A stretch of 64,000 nucleotides of DNA from positions 186,001-250,000 of the forward strand of contig NZ_JBBEWR010000005.1 of the NCBI RefSeq assembly GCF_037646345.1, in the 5' to 3' direction. The notes below the pieces were generated by a model. It ran no database searches, was not told where the DNA came from, and saw only the letters and a list, made by a program, of their open reading frames with translations. A program made the position numbers and the translations under genes. The stretch is from Ascidiimonas aurantiaca (GTDB lineage Bacteria; Bacteroidota; Bacteroidia; Flavobacteriales; Flavobacteriaceae). Shown piece after piece: positions 43,734 through 52,778 of this stretch (position 1 is the stretch's first letter; each line of letters opens with the position of its first letter).

Positions 43734-44111
43734 TTATTCTGTTTTCATGAATAGGCCTATTCTATTTCCTTCGGTATCTTCAAACTCGGCGACATAGCCG
43801 TATTCATTAGCTGTTTTGGGGTACAATACGGCCCCTCCGTTTTGTTGTGCCTTCACGAGTACATCATCTATTTGGTCTGTACCAAAATAGACAAGTGTTC
43901 CCTCCCTGCCAGGCCGGTAGCTGTCTCCTTTGGCTAAAGCCCCGGTAATTCCGGTTTGGTTTTCTGAAAAGGGGAAGAGAGCCATATCATTTCCGTCAAT
44001 GACCTCTTTTTCAAAAGCTACATCGAAAACGGTCTCGTAAAAACGTTGTGCTCGTTCCATATTGGTTACAGGTATTTCAAAATATACGACCGGGTTGGGT
44101 GAAATATTCAT
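43734..44111 (-). CDS. VOC family (glyoxalase-like) protein
   Basis: The 125-residue protein has one vicinal-oxygen-chelate module with two beta-alpha-beta-beta-beta halves: VVYFEIPVTNMERAQRFYETVFDV (about 8-31), FPFSENQTGITGALAKGD, LVYFGTDQIDDVLVKAQQNGGAVL (about 72-95), and EFEDTEGNRIGLFM. The EDTEGN loop fits a metal-binding member of the glyoxalase/bleomycin-resistance superfamily. Substrate unknown. Followed upstream by a GNAT gene on the same strand. Confidence 0.88.
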   Translation of the reverse strand: MNISPNPVVYFEIPVTNMERAQRFYETVFDVAFEKEVIDGNDMALFPFSENQTGITGALAKGDSYRPGREGTLVYFGTDQIDDVLVKAQQNGGAVLYPKTANEYGYVAEFEDTEGNRIGLFMKTE

Positions 44112-44139
44112 ACTGGCTGGTTCTTAAAGTGTGTAAGGG

Positions 44140-44691
44140 TTATTTTTTCTGTTCATATTCATTTTTTGTAAGGCCATATACCAATAAGGTGTGATATACC
44201 TCTTTTTTACAAACGTGTTCTTTTAAAGTGCCTTCGTATGTAAGTCCCCCATTTTGCATTACTCTGCCCGAAGCGGGGTTTGTACTTAAATGAGAAGAAG
44301 TAATTTTATTAACATCCATTTCTTCAAAACCAAATCTTACCACAGCTTTGGCAGCTTCGCTCATATAGCCTTTATTCCAATTAGGTTCAGACATCCAGTA
44401 TCCCATTTCGGCACGATTAAATGCCCTCGTGAGGGTAAGACCTATACCACCTATGAAACGACTGGTTTTTTTAAGCCTTATTGCAAAAATCATCTGTGTT
44501 TTATTACGAAAACCCTGGTAGGCCATATTTAACCAGAATACAGCATCTTTCTCTTCATAAGGATGCGGAATATTAAGGGTGAAATCTGCAATTTTTTTGT
44601 TGGATGCATAAGTTACAATATCAGGTATGTCTGTAAATTGCAACTCATTTAAAAGAAGCCTTTGTGTCTCTATTTCAGGGAATTTTTCCAT
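44140..44691 (-). CDS. GNAT family N-acetyltransferase (RimJ/RimL type)
   Basis: The 183-residue protein begins with the RimL-like IETQRLLLNELQFTDIPDIVTYASNKKIADFTLNIPHPY (about 6-45). It then carries FAIRLKKTSRFIGGIGLTLTRAFNRAEMGYWMSEPNWNKGYMSEAAKAVVRFGFEEMDVNKI (about 74-135), where acetyl-CoA binds. It would acetylate an N-terminal or small-molecule amine. The gene starts 28 bp upstream of the VOC stop region on the same strand. Confidence 0.88.
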   Translation of the reverse strand: MEKFPEIETQRLLLNELQFTDIPDIVTYASNKKIADFTLNIPHPYEEKDAVFWLNMAYQGFRNKTQMIFAIRLKKTSRFIGGIGLTLTRAFNRAEMGYWMSEPNWNKGYMSEAAKAVVRFGFEEMDVNKITSSHLSTNPASGRVMQNGGLTYEGTLKEHVCKKEVYHTLLVYGLTKNEYEQKK

Positions 44692-45031
44692 AATTCCGAA
44701 AGCTTTTTAGTATTTGGAAATCACTGATTAAATATACAGACTAAAATAAGAAAGGCAAAGGTTTTTAACTATGGAAAACCGGTTTATTTAAAAGATATAC
44801 ATACGGTTTTTATAACACGTAATTGTATATTCCCTAAATGATTCTTATATGTTTCGGTTATTTACTAATCTCTTTCATTTATTTAACTATCAGGTACGCC
44901 ATGTATCTGGTCTAAAATTATGGTTTTTGGGTCTGGTTTCTGCTCTTTACTGGGAATACGGATTTTAAAAAAGTATGCTAACAGTTGCTGCAAACGGTAC
45001 TTTCGTTTTTTTACGGGTAATGATTATGCAT
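44692..45031. other. Intergenic
   Basis: 340 bp with no supported gene. A+T-rich, with no clear hairpin, promoter pair or tRNA-like fold. Confidence 0.5.
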
Positions 45032-45427
45032 CTATCCTATCTGAATATACCCTTTCGGCTCAAAAGCAGGATTGTAAATGAGTCCTATGTAATTTCCCCA
45101 GGGGTCTTTTACCGTGGCGACCATGAGTTCTCCGCCTACATTAAAAGGCTTTTCATTTGCAGTAGCACCAAGAGAAATAAGCGTATTAAATACCTGTTCT
45201 ATGTTCTCAACACCCCAATAGGAAACTACACTATCTGTTTTGTGTTCAGGGGCATTTTCTTCGGGCTGGAGCCCCAACTCATAACCGCCTATATTAAATC
45301 CTACATAAAAGGGTTCGTCAAAATAGGGAGCGGTACCAAAAGCTTCCGTGTACCATTTTTTGGCTTCTTCGAGATCGGCTACTTTGTAGATAGTGGTTCG
45401 TAAACCTAGCATGACATTTTTATTCAT
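45032..45427 (-). CDS. VOC family (glyoxalase-like) protein
   Basis: The 131-residue protein has LGLRTTIYKVADLEEAKKWYTEAFGTAPYFDEPFYVGFNIGGYELGLQPE (about 7-55) and a second half VVSYWGVENIEQVFNTLISLGATANEKPFNVGGELMVATVKDPWGNYIGLI (about 67-118). KDPWGN is the typical metal-side loop. It differs from the VOC protein at 43734 and is more like enzymes of the DUF-free glyoxalase group. It lies 30 bp downstream of the GNAT-YoaP gene on the same strand. Confidence 0.88.
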   Translation of the reverse strand: MNKNVMLGLRTTIYKVADLEEAKKWYTEAFGTAPYFDEPFYVGFNIGGYELGLQPEENAPEHKTDSVVSYWGVENIEQVFNTLISLGATANEKPFNVGGELMVATVKDPWGNYIGLIYNPAFEPKGYIQIG

Positions 45428-45457
45428 AATTAAGGGTTGTATTAGTTATACGCATTT

Positions 45458-46231
45458 CTATTTAAGTGCTTTTTCTACTACTTTATCAAAACGGCTGTCC
45501 ATACAAACACTCAGGTCGGTAGTGATAAATTTACCATCCAGGAAAAGGCTGAATATGGTGGCAGGGCTGGGAGCATTCTGTGCCTGTGCCATTGTTTCAA
45601 GTTTAATGATCTTTAAAGGGAGCTTTCTTTTTTCTGCGGCTTCTGTAAGTGAGTTCTTTGCATGAAATTCTGCAAAGGGACAGCGATTGGAATAATACAC
45701 CACAATGCCTTCACTATCGGGGAGTGTTCCATTTAAAACGGAGGAATTAAATACCGGATCTTCTGCCTGAGTATCTAACTTTTTTACCAGGAGGCTAAAA
45801 CCTGAGTGAATGCGCTGGCATTCTTCAAATCCCTGTTTTAACAACCATTTGGTATCACTCATGAAGTGAAACTTTTTTGTACCCACTACGGTTACAAGCC
45901 CGCTTTTGTTTTGCGATTTTGCGTCATCCCATGCAAATTGTAACAGTTTTTTTCCATGTCCCTGTTTTTTATATTTCCCGGATACCCAGAAACAATTTAT
46001 ATTTAAATAATTGGGAGCGGTTATGGGTACCCAGGCATTTTCTGCAGGCCCGTATTCTATAAATACTTTGGCACGCGCATCAAGCCGCCTGAAAACATAA
46101 CCATTACTAAACTCTCTGGTGAGCCAGTCTTTTTTTGCCTGATAACTGTCTGCACATTTTTTATCTGAAATGGCACAGCAAATATGTTCATTGGCAATAT
46201 TCTCTGCATTTAGATCAATATAGACTTCCAT
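45458..46231 (-). CDS. N-acetyltransferase with C-terminal YoaP domain
   Basis: The 257-residue protein starts with a GNAT domain: NINCFWVSGKYKKQGHGKKLLQFAWDDAKSQNKSGLVTVVGTKKFHFMSDTKWLLKQGFEEC (about 78-140, with the QGHGK acetyl-CoA loop). The C-terminal 90 residues match the YoaP domain (VVYYSNRCPFAEFHAKNSLTEAAEKRKLPLKIIKLETMAQAQNAPSPATIFSLFLDGKFITTDLSV, about 176-242), including the Cys-Pro-Phe redox-like motif. The fusion is the normal YoaP architecture. Substrate unknown. Confidence 0.87.
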   Translation of the reverse strand: MEVYIDLNAENIANEHICCAISDKKCADSYQAKKDWLTREFSNGYVFRRLDARAKVFIEYGPAENAWVPITAPNYLNINCFWVSGKYKKQGHGKKLLQFAWDDAKSQNKSGLVTVVGTKKFHFMSDTKWLLKQGFEECQRIHSGFSLLVKKLDTQAEDPVFNSSVLNGTLPDSEGIVVYYSNRCPFAEFHAKNSLTEAAEKRKLPLKIIKLETMAQAQNAPSPATIFSLFLDGKFITTDLSVCMDSRFDKVVEKALK

Positions 46232-46571
46232 GTCTTTTTTCTTTATTTTGTGCGCTCTTTCTATAGCAATATACTGAAATTGACTTACAGGAAAAAAACG
46301 AAAAAAAGATTTAACAATAGTGGTTCTCTATAACTAAAACAGATATAAAGTGATAGCCAGCTTGTTACCAGATATGCGTATTCATGGGTTGTTATTGTAT
46401 CTCTCTGTACTTAGGTGCTGGTAGATACGTGTGCAAAACCAACAACGTTTGAGGGTTTAGGAAAATAACTTTGTTTTAAGGCATAGACCTCTTAACTTTA
46501 GGTTTGTTCTGAACCTCTATGAACAGTCATAATTTACAAATTAAACATGAGGTATTACCAAACATGAGAAG
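46232..46571. other. Intergenic
   Basis: 340 bp between a leftward GNAT gene and the stop of the leftward class V aminotransferase. I see no gene, clear terminator or repeat. Confidence 0.5.
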
Positions 46572-48077
46572 TTAAATCATAAACCAGCGTTCTACCTGTT
46601 CCAGAATACTCTCATCACTGCCATTAACCGGGTCAAACTCATTACTTTTACTATTGTAGCGGTAATCGTTACGCCACTCTTCTATATTTTGAACAATGGT
46701 CTTTACGGCATCGCATATAAAATGCACTTCTTTGTTTGTAGTAACCGGATGAAGTGACAGGCGTACCCATCCCGGTTTGTTGGTGAGGTTCCCTTCGGTA
46801 ATTCCCTGAATAACATGAGAAGAGGTGCCTTTTTCTATACCAAATAAATAGTGGCTATAGGTGCTGGCACACGACCAGCCCCCTCGTACCTGTATCCCAA
46901 AACGATCGTTAAGCAGCCGTACCAGCAAATTATAATGTATATCCTGAATACCAAAAGAAATACATCCAATACGTTTTTCATGATTGTGCCCCAGTACATA
47001 CAATCCGGGAATTTCACGAAAACGCTCCATACAAAGCTTCATGAGCTCTTCTTCTCTTTGTGCTATTTTAGCCGTGTTCATCTTTTCTTTAAGACGAATA
47101 GCCAGTGCCGTACGCATTACCTGTAGAAAACCGGGAGTGCCGCCGTCTTCTTTTACTTCTATATCATCATGATAACCATAATTTCCCCAGGGATCGGTCC
47201 ACTTCACATTACCACCTCCGGGTACATCGGGGCAATCTGTTTTATAAAGTTTTTTATTAAATACAAGGACTCCGCAGGTACCGGGGCCTCCTAAAAATTT
47301 ATGGGGAGAAAAGAAAATGGCATCCAGGCGCTCTTCGGGATCTGCAGGATGCATATTGATATCTACGTAAGGAGCAGATGCTGCAAAATCTACAAAACAG
47401 ACACCATTATACCTATGCATTACTTTAGCGAGTTCGTGGTAAGGAGTGATAATACCCGTAACGTTTGAGCAGGCAGTAAAGGCTCCTATTTTGAGGGGGC
47501 GATCTTCGTATTTTTTGATCTCGTTTTCCAGGTTTTCCGGGCTTACCAGATGGTCACGGTCGCAGGGTACGATCACTACATCGGCAATAGTTTCCATCCA
47601 GGGAACGTGATTGGAATGGTGTTCCATGTGAGTGATAAACACTACAGGCCTTTCTTTTTCAGGCAGGGATATTTTGTCTTTAATGGCCGATGGCCATCGA
47701 AGCCCCATGATACGATGTAAACGAGATAAAACGCCGGTCATACCGCTCCCCGAGGTTACCAGCACATCATCATCACCGGCATTTACATGTTTCTTAATGA
47801 TGTGGCGTGCATGGTGATAGGCGTAGGTAGAAGCCTTTCCCGATTCGCTGGAAAATGAATGCGTATTGGCAATCATAGGGCCAATAGTATTACGCATAGT
47901 GTCTTCTATAGGGCCGTAAAGCCGGCCGCTGGCAATCCAGTCTGCATAAAGTAATGTTTGTTTTCCGTATAGGGATTGAAAGGTGTACCCGTTGCCAATA
48001 ATATGCTTTGCAAATTCCTGAAAATGCATTTCAAGGTCCGAAACCGCATGTTCTTTCTTGGGGATCGTAGTTTTCAT
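46572..48077 (-). CDS. Class V aminotransferase (cysteine-desulfurase-like)
   Basis: The 501-residue PLP enzyme has VLVTSGSGMTGVLSRL (about 104-120), FITHMEHHSNHVPW (about 147-160), FVDFAASAPYVDINMHP (about 226-242) and the PLP lysine in FFSPHKFLGGPGTCGV (about 255-270). A Cys in VRGGWSCASTYSHYL (about 401-415) lies where SufS/CsdA-type desulfurases have their catalytic loop Cys. A long N-terminal extension and insertions exceed the ~400 residues of SufS. It could take sulfur from Cys or act on another amino acid. It stands 255 bp downstream of the seven-gene operon on the same strand and may serve it. Confidence 0.8.
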   Translation of the reverse strand: MKTTIPKKEHAVSDLEMHFQEFAKHIIGNGYTFQSLYGKQTLLYADWIASGRLYGPIEDTMRNTIGPMIANTHSFSSESGKASTYAYHHARHIIKKHVNAGDDDVLVTSGSGMTGVLSRLHRIMGLRWPSAIKDKISLPEKERPVVFITHMEHHSNHVPWMETIADVVIVPCDRDHLVSPENLENEIKKYEDRPLKIGAFTACSNVTGIITPYHELAKVMHRYNGVCFVDFAASAPYVDINMHPADPEERLDAIFFSPHKFLGGPGTCGVLVFNKKLYKTDCPDVPGGGNVKWTDPWGNYGYHDDIEVKEDGGTPGFLQVMRTALAIRLKEKMNTAKIAQREEELMKLCMERFREIPGLYVLGHNHEKRIGCISFGIQDIHYNLLVRLLNDRFGIQVRGGWSCASTYSHYLFGIEKGTSSHVIQGITEGNLTNKPGWVRLSLHPVTTNKEVHFICDAVKTIVQNIEEWRNDYRYNSKSNEFDPVNGSDESILEQVERWFMI

Positions 48078-48332
48078 AAAACTAGTATCTGTTTTTTTGA
48101 AGAATTTTTCTGAATAGTCAAAAATAGGGGCATTATTTTAAAATTACGTTATGCAGGTAAGTGATTATGGATAAATTCACAAAAATTAAGATTTGTGAAG
48201 GTAAGTACTTATAGCCTGTAGAAGAGAGTTTTAGGAATTGGTAAAAAAGTGCAATACTATTGAAACCAGCAGGTAACCGTTCCTTTTTTTAATATGGTAA
48301 AATAGCATTGGTTTAACACAAAGCGGGTATAT

Positions 48333-49364
48333 TTAAGATTGATATTTGTTTATATGCTGTATGATATCTTTTAGCAGGGTTAACGAACTGGGTTTAAGGT
48401 GGTACTTTTCAATGTTGGCTGTACTAATATTATAAATAATGTCCCAGTGTTTTTTCATTTCTTTTATGAACTGGGCTTTGCTGAATTCAGGATCATAACA
48501 GTGAATGGGCTGGCCGTTTACCCCGTTTAATTCCAGTATTTTAATGTTTTCTCCACGCTGTAGCTCTTCAAAAGAATTTACTTTAATATCGTAGCGTCCA
48601 TAGTAAAAACCATTCACGGGTTTGCTAATACGGTCAAAAACAGAAACCAGCTTTTCAGAATATAGATGGTTATAGTTTTTAAACAAGACCCCGGTTCCTC
48701 TTGAGGCTACATCGGTAATACGCACTTCATGTCCCGCTTCAGGCACCTCATGAAGTCTTGATGCGTGTTTTTTCAGGTACTGCTTCAGGTTAATGTTTTG
48801 TTTAATATATGTATTGTTTACGATTAACTCATACAGGGTGTTTTTCCCATTACCGGTTACTTTTAAAAACTCTTTAAAACCTATTGAAGATATGTTGCCC
48901 CTGGAAGCCCCGGGCATACGGTAATACAGAATACATACCTCCAGTGGCATATCTACGAATTCCTGCAATAAATAAAAAGATTTGGCATGCTTTCGGTATT
49001 GTATAAGTTCACTTACATTATTTATTTTACAAACACCATAACCCCGTTCGCCCACATCGGGTTTTGCAATTAGGGGGTATTTATACCATCCGTTGGTTTC
49101 TAAAGCAGTTATTATTTCCTCTTTTTGCCGCGAGGGGTCTATATACAGGGTTTTAGGTAAAAACTTATCAGGTATTTGTTTTAAAACTTCATATTTTGAG
49201 GCATTGACGAAACCTCCGTTTTTTAACCCCGGATTAACTGCTGTGAAAAAAGACAGGTTACGTGCGTTATACCCCAGTTTTACAATATGTGGAATGATAG
49301 GAAGGTACAAACGCTGTTTGTAAAAGAACCAGTTAAATCTTTCCTGCCATTCATTTATAGTCAT
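48333..49364 (-). CDS. ATP-grasp ligase, last gene of the biosynthetic operon
   Basis: The 343-residue protein has an ATP-grasp fold: KYPLIAKPDVGERGYGVCKI (about 94-113, ATP-binding Lys and Gly loop), FYLLQEFVDMPLEVCILYYRMP (about 129-150), and Mg-binding GRYDIKVNSFEEL and ILELNGVNGQPIH (about 255-288, Asp, Glu and Asn ligands). It is unlike D-Ala-D-Ala ligase or carbamoyl-phosphate enzymes and probably joins an amine to a carboxylate. In this operon the amine donor could be a beta- or D-amino acid. It starts 12 bp after the aminotransferase stop. Confidence 0.8.
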   Translation of the reverse strand: MTINEWQERFNWFFYKQRLYLPIIPHIVKLGYNARNLSFFTAVNPGLKNGGFVNASKYEVLKQIPDKFLPKTLYIDPSRQKEEIITALETNGWYKYPLIAKPDVGERGYGVCKINNVSELIQYRKHAKSFYLLQEFVDMPLEVCILYYRMPGASRGNISSIGFKEFLKVTGNGKNTLYELIVNNTYIKQNINLKQYLKKHASRLHEVPEAGHEVRITDVASRGTGVLFKNYNHLYSEKLVSVFDRISKPVNGFYYGRYDIKVNSFEELQRGENIKILELNGVNGQPIHCYDPEFSKAQFIKEMKKHWDIIYNISTANIEKYHLKPSSLTLLKDIIQHINKYQS

Positions 49365-49376
49365 AGTCTATGTTTT

Positions 49377-50492
49377 TTACATTAAATCATTATGCTCAAT
49401 TACTTCACTAAGACTTTCTAAAAGATACTGCATTTCAGGGGGTTTTCCAACTGAAAAGCGAATAAGGGAAGCCAACGGTGCTGCTTCGGGTTTCCGGGTA
49501 AAGATGCCGTATTTTTCCAGCAATAGGTGCTGTATCTTTTTTGCCTGTACTTCCGTGCCAAAATGCAAACATAAAAAGTTGGTAAAAGAAGGAAGTGCAG
49601 TAATGTTAAGACTGCGGGCTTTTTTTTGAAGTTGTGTGAGTTGTGCCGTTGTCTTATCACAACATGCTTTATGCCAATCAGAGCGTTTTAATAATTGCAG
49701 GGCCATCCATTGTGCGAGATGGTTCACTTCAAACTGAATACGCACTTTATTCATTTCTTTAAGTAGTTTTGGAGATCCAAGACAATAGCCAATTCGCAGA
49801 CCTGCAAGGCCGTATCCTTTGGAAAAGGTTCGCAGCCGCAGTACATTCTCTGGTGTGTAAAGGGCCTGTAACCGTTGTGAAGGTTCAAGGAAATCAAAAT
49901 AGGCCTCGTCAATAATAACAATGGTATGACGGGGCAAAGCTTCAAGAAAGGATTGTAACTGTGCCGGAGATATGGTCATACCTGTGGGATTATCGGGATT
50001 GACAAGGTATAGAAGAGAAGGTTGGTGTAATTGGGTCAGTTTGTGTAACTGATCAAGATCAAGATGAAAATCCTGCCGGTATGCAGCATAACATAATTCG
50101 CCACCCTGGCTTTTCACAAAGTAGGCAAAAGTAGGATAGGTACCGTACGTAGTAACTGCTTTGGCCCCGGGCTCTGTAAAGGTACGGGCAATAAGGCATA
50201 AAAGACTGTCTATACCTGCACTTACCAGGATTTCTTCGGGACGGTAAGAAAGCTGTTTGCTCAGTTCATCTCGTAATTCAGAATTGGTTGGATCTCCGTA
50301 GTTTCGGGTTAGCTCTCCCAGGTTTTGAGTTAGTTTCAACACTAAATCCTGTGGCAGATCAAACGGAGATATATTGTTCCCCAGGTTAATTAGCTTGCGG
50401 TTTAAACGGGCCTCCATTTCATTAAATGAAACAAACGGAACGGAGGCCTTTAGTTTTTGAACTACAGTATTTCCGGCATTTATTTTGGTCAT
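49377..50492 (-). CDS. Class I/II (HisC-like) aminotransferase
   Basis: The 371-residue PLP enzyme has the fold type I landmarks of HisC/CobD-like proteins: an N-terminal LINLGNNISPFDLP, YGDPTNSELRDELSKQL (about 69-85), PDNPTGMTISPAQLQSFLEALPRHTIVIIDEAYFDFLEP (about 166-205, Asp and Tyr of the cofactor site), and the PLP lysine in LRTFSKGYGLAGLRIGYCLGS (about 218-238). C-terminal Arg (LIRFSVGKP) binds the substrate carboxylate. It could make an amino acid from a 2-oxo acid or, as in CobD, decarboxylate. Its start overlaps the di-iron enzyme stop by 4 bp (ATGA). Confidence 0.88.
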   Translation of the reverse strand: MTKINAGNTVVQKLKASVPFVSFNEMEARLNRKLINLGNNISPFDLPQDLVLKLTQNLGELTRNYGDPTNSELRDELSKQLSYRPEEILVSAGIDSLLCLIARTFTEPGAKAVTTYGTYPTFAYFVKSQGGELCYAAYRQDFHLDLDQLHKLTQLHQPSLLYLVNPDNPTGMTISPAQLQSFLEALPRHTIVIIDEAYFDFLEPSQRLQALYTPENVLRLRTFSKGYGLAGLRIGYCLGSPKLLKEMNKVRIQFEVNHLAQWMALQLLKRSDWHKACCDKTTAQLTQLQKKARSLNITALPSFTNFLCLHFGTEVQAKKIQHLLLEKYGIFTRKPEAAPLASLIRFSVGKPPEMQYLLESLSEVIEHNDLM

Positions 50493-51604
50493 GAGCTTAA
50501 AGAGCTAACAGAAATATCAAAGGTTTTACAGAGGTATTGGTTAAACAGTCTCATATACTTCATTCGAATAAGGGCACCTATTGCTATTTCTTCTGCAGAA
50601 TCGGGCTCCTGTTCAACCATTTTTTTTACGATAAGGTCCAGCCATTCATTTCCGTGCTCAGCATCCATCTCTACATGAGCTATATAATAGAAGTAGTGTT
50701 TTTCAACATCTTCTCCAAGTCGGTCAAGTCCTGCTACCAGTTCACTATCACGATTTACGTCAAAAAGTTCTGGCATTCCCAAACTGCCAATAGCTTTAAA
50801 ATAATGTTCACGATTAAAGGCAAACAAAAAATAAATATTAAAGCCGGCAAAAGCACGCCAATCATTCCATGGAGGGGTATTATTTATTTCTATACCCAGA
50901 TGGTCAAGAATTTTTGTGAATTGGTAGGTATGTGCTTTTGTATGGTTGCCTTCCCCGGCTTCTTCCCAGTAATGATGACTTAACTGTGCCTTTATACTTT
51001 CTGAGAAATGCGGAAGAGTTAATGCAATGGCATCATAAAACCTATGGTTTAAATGTTGATCAATATGAATAAAGCGTTTAAAGTCTTCTAGAGTAGCGTC
51101 ATTTTTAAAATAGTCTGTTACTATCTTGTTAACGGGGTCCTTATCTTCACTAATGTTTACAAGCCATGATCGAAACCTATCGAAATTAGTGAGTTCGCTG
51201 GCTTTTGGCAGCAGGTGTTTAATACTGTCTCTTTCTTTTTCTATCCAGGGTGTTTCGATCTGGTTTTTAATGGAAATCAGCCAGTTTTGGTTAAGATGTT
51301 TAACAGCGGGAGCCATAGGGTTCATTAAATATATTTCGTAAATGGTATAAAGTATAAGATGAATTTCAAGAAGTGCAGTGTCATCTTCTTCTTTAAAAGC
51401 CTTTACAATACGTTTGTTGAGCAGGTGTATAAAGTTCTTAAAATCGGATTTATGGAACCCGGGATCATTGGGCACTAATTGCAGGTATTGTAAAAACAAG
51501 GCCAATACTCTATGCTCACTTTCATAATAAGTACCCAGAAAAGGTAGTTTTTTCTCAGCCACTCTCTCGAAATATTCGTTTTTAGTATAATCTTGTACTT
51601 GCAT
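50489..51604 (-). CDS. Haem-oxygenase-like di-iron enzyme
   Basis: The ATG at 51604 gives 371 residues; an upstream start would overlap the racemase gene. The C-terminal 200 residues form the helical haem-oxygenase-like di-iron fold (annotated 'iron-containing redox enzyme'), with iron-ligand candidates in HYWEEAGEGNHTKAH (about 211-225) and HVEMDAEHGNEWLD (about 310-323). Relatives such as BesC, UndA and SznF use Fe and O2 to cleave, decarboxylate or hydroxylate amino-acid-like substrates. An N-terminal helical extension of about 150 residues is unusual. It lies between the racemase and the aminotransferase in a coupled operon. Confidence 0.83.
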   Translation of the reverse strand: MQVQDYTKNEYFERVAEKKLPFLGTYYESEHRVLALFLQYLQLVPNDPGFHKSDFKNFIHLLNKRIVKAFKEEDDTALLEIHLILYTIYEIYLMNPMAPAVKHLNQNWLISIKNQIETPWIEKERDSIKHLLPKASELTNFDRFRSWLVNISEDKDPVNKIVTDYFKNDATLEDFKRFIHIDQHLNHRFYDAIALTLPHFSESIKAQLSHHYWEEAGEGNHTKAHTYQFTKILDHLGIEINNTPPWNDWRAFAGFNIYFLFAFNREHYFKAIGSLGMPELFDVNRDSELVAGLDRLGEDVEKHYFYYIAHVEMDAEHGNEWLDLIVKKMVEQEPDSAEEIAIGALIRMKYMRLFNQYLCKTFDISVSSLSS

Positions 51605-51606
51605 AA

Positions 51607-52773
51607 TTATTTTGTTTTTGTAATGACTCTTAAGCCGGTTAGAAATTGATATGGTGAAACATTTGCTTTGTTCAGAAATGTGGATAGAGGGAGAAAGTGC
51701 TTTCCGCTTTTTCCAAAAAAAGTAACCCAATCCAGGGGTTTTGCATCTAAAATGCGGGTAACATCTATTTGCGAGATATCCATACCTGCCGCCCCCCAGG
51801 TATGCGTAATAGTATCCCGAAGTAATACGGGAATATGTAGGTTTCCGGAAGGAAACCCTTTCCCAAATCCAATACCTATGTTGGCGAGCCGCGTTCCTTT
51901 TTTTACGTGCACTGTTTGATTGTACCCAAGATATTGATCTGAAGGAATGGAAACAAGGCTCATAATACGTGCCTGTAGGCTCAAAGCCGGTTTCAAAACC
52001 GAAATATATTGTTTTTCTTCCTCACTTAATTTGGAAAGATCATAGATATGCTCTCCGTACATAATAAGTCCCGGACGCACCCAGGTAGTAGGGTATTTTT
52101 CTGCCCAACGCAATATCGCATGGCTGGCAAACAGGCTGGTAGCCACTTTACGCTGTAATATTTTATTGGCCATTTTTATACGTGAAAAAAAGATATCTAT
52201 CTGCCTTCGGGAGATATCAGTATCAGCATGTGCATTGGTCATATGTGCATATACTGCTTCTACTGATAAATTTTTACAGGAAGCTGCTTTTTTTACAAAA
52301 GCTTCAAACATTTTATCTTCTCTGTAACCGGAACGGTTAAACCCTATATTGGTCAAAAGCCAGACAGGTATGGGGCCTTCTGTTTTAGCCATTTGATCGT
52401 ATGCAAGTAATTGTTCTGTGTCACAAATACCCGGTGTAAGATGGTATTGCAGGCTCAAATCCAGACAGTCTCTGATACCGCCTTCAAAAACGAGTATTTT
52501 TTTCTGCACTCCCAATTTGCGTAATTCAATAGCTTCGGCCAGATTATCTACGGCATAGGCCCTCGCATATGGGGCTACCAGGGGGAGTATGTTCTTGATA
52601 CCAATACCATAAGCATTGCCCTTTAGTACGGCCATAATATGGGCTGGTTTGCTGTTGTTCTTTATCTGTTCCAGATTATGTATAACGGCGTTCCGATCAA
52701 GTAATAACCGGGCTTTGCTATGGTTTACCCTGTCAATATCTTTTTGGAAATGATTTATGGTGCTGGAAATCAT
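51607..52773 (-). CDS. Alanine-racemase-like PLP enzyme
   Basis: The 388-residue fold type III enzyme has the racemase PLP lysine in IMAVLKGNAYGIG (Lys 51), NIGFNRSGY, WVRPGLIMYG (about 230) and GAAGMDISQIDVT (about 332-344). YLGYNQTVHV stands where Alr has its catalytic Tyr. The sequence departs from housekeeping Alr in the second half (GFGKGFPSGN instead of GYADG), so substrate specificity may have changed. As part of an operon with an aminomutase and a ligase it may supply a D-amino acid. It starts 6 bp after the aminomutase stop. Confidence 0.87.
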   Translation of the reverse strand: MISSTINHFQKDIDRVNHSKARLLLDRNAVIHNLEQIKNNSKPAHIMAVLKGNAYGIGIKNILPLVAPYARAYAVDNLAEAIELRKLGVQKKILVFEGGIRDCLDLSLQYHLTPGICDTEQLLAYDQMAKTEGPIPVWLLTNIGFNRSGYREDKMFEAFVKKAASCKNLSVEAVYAHMTNAHADTDISRRQIDIFFSRIKMANKILQRKVATSLFASHAILRWAEKYPTTWVRPGLIMYGEHIYDLSKLSEEEKQYISVLKPALSLQARIMSLVSIPSDQYLGYNQTVHVKKGTRLANIGIGFGKGFPSGNLHIPVLLRDTITHTWGAAGMDISQIDVTRILDAKPLDWVTFFGKSGKHFLPLSTFLNKANVSPYQFLTGLRVITKTK

Positions 52774-52778
52774 TTTAT

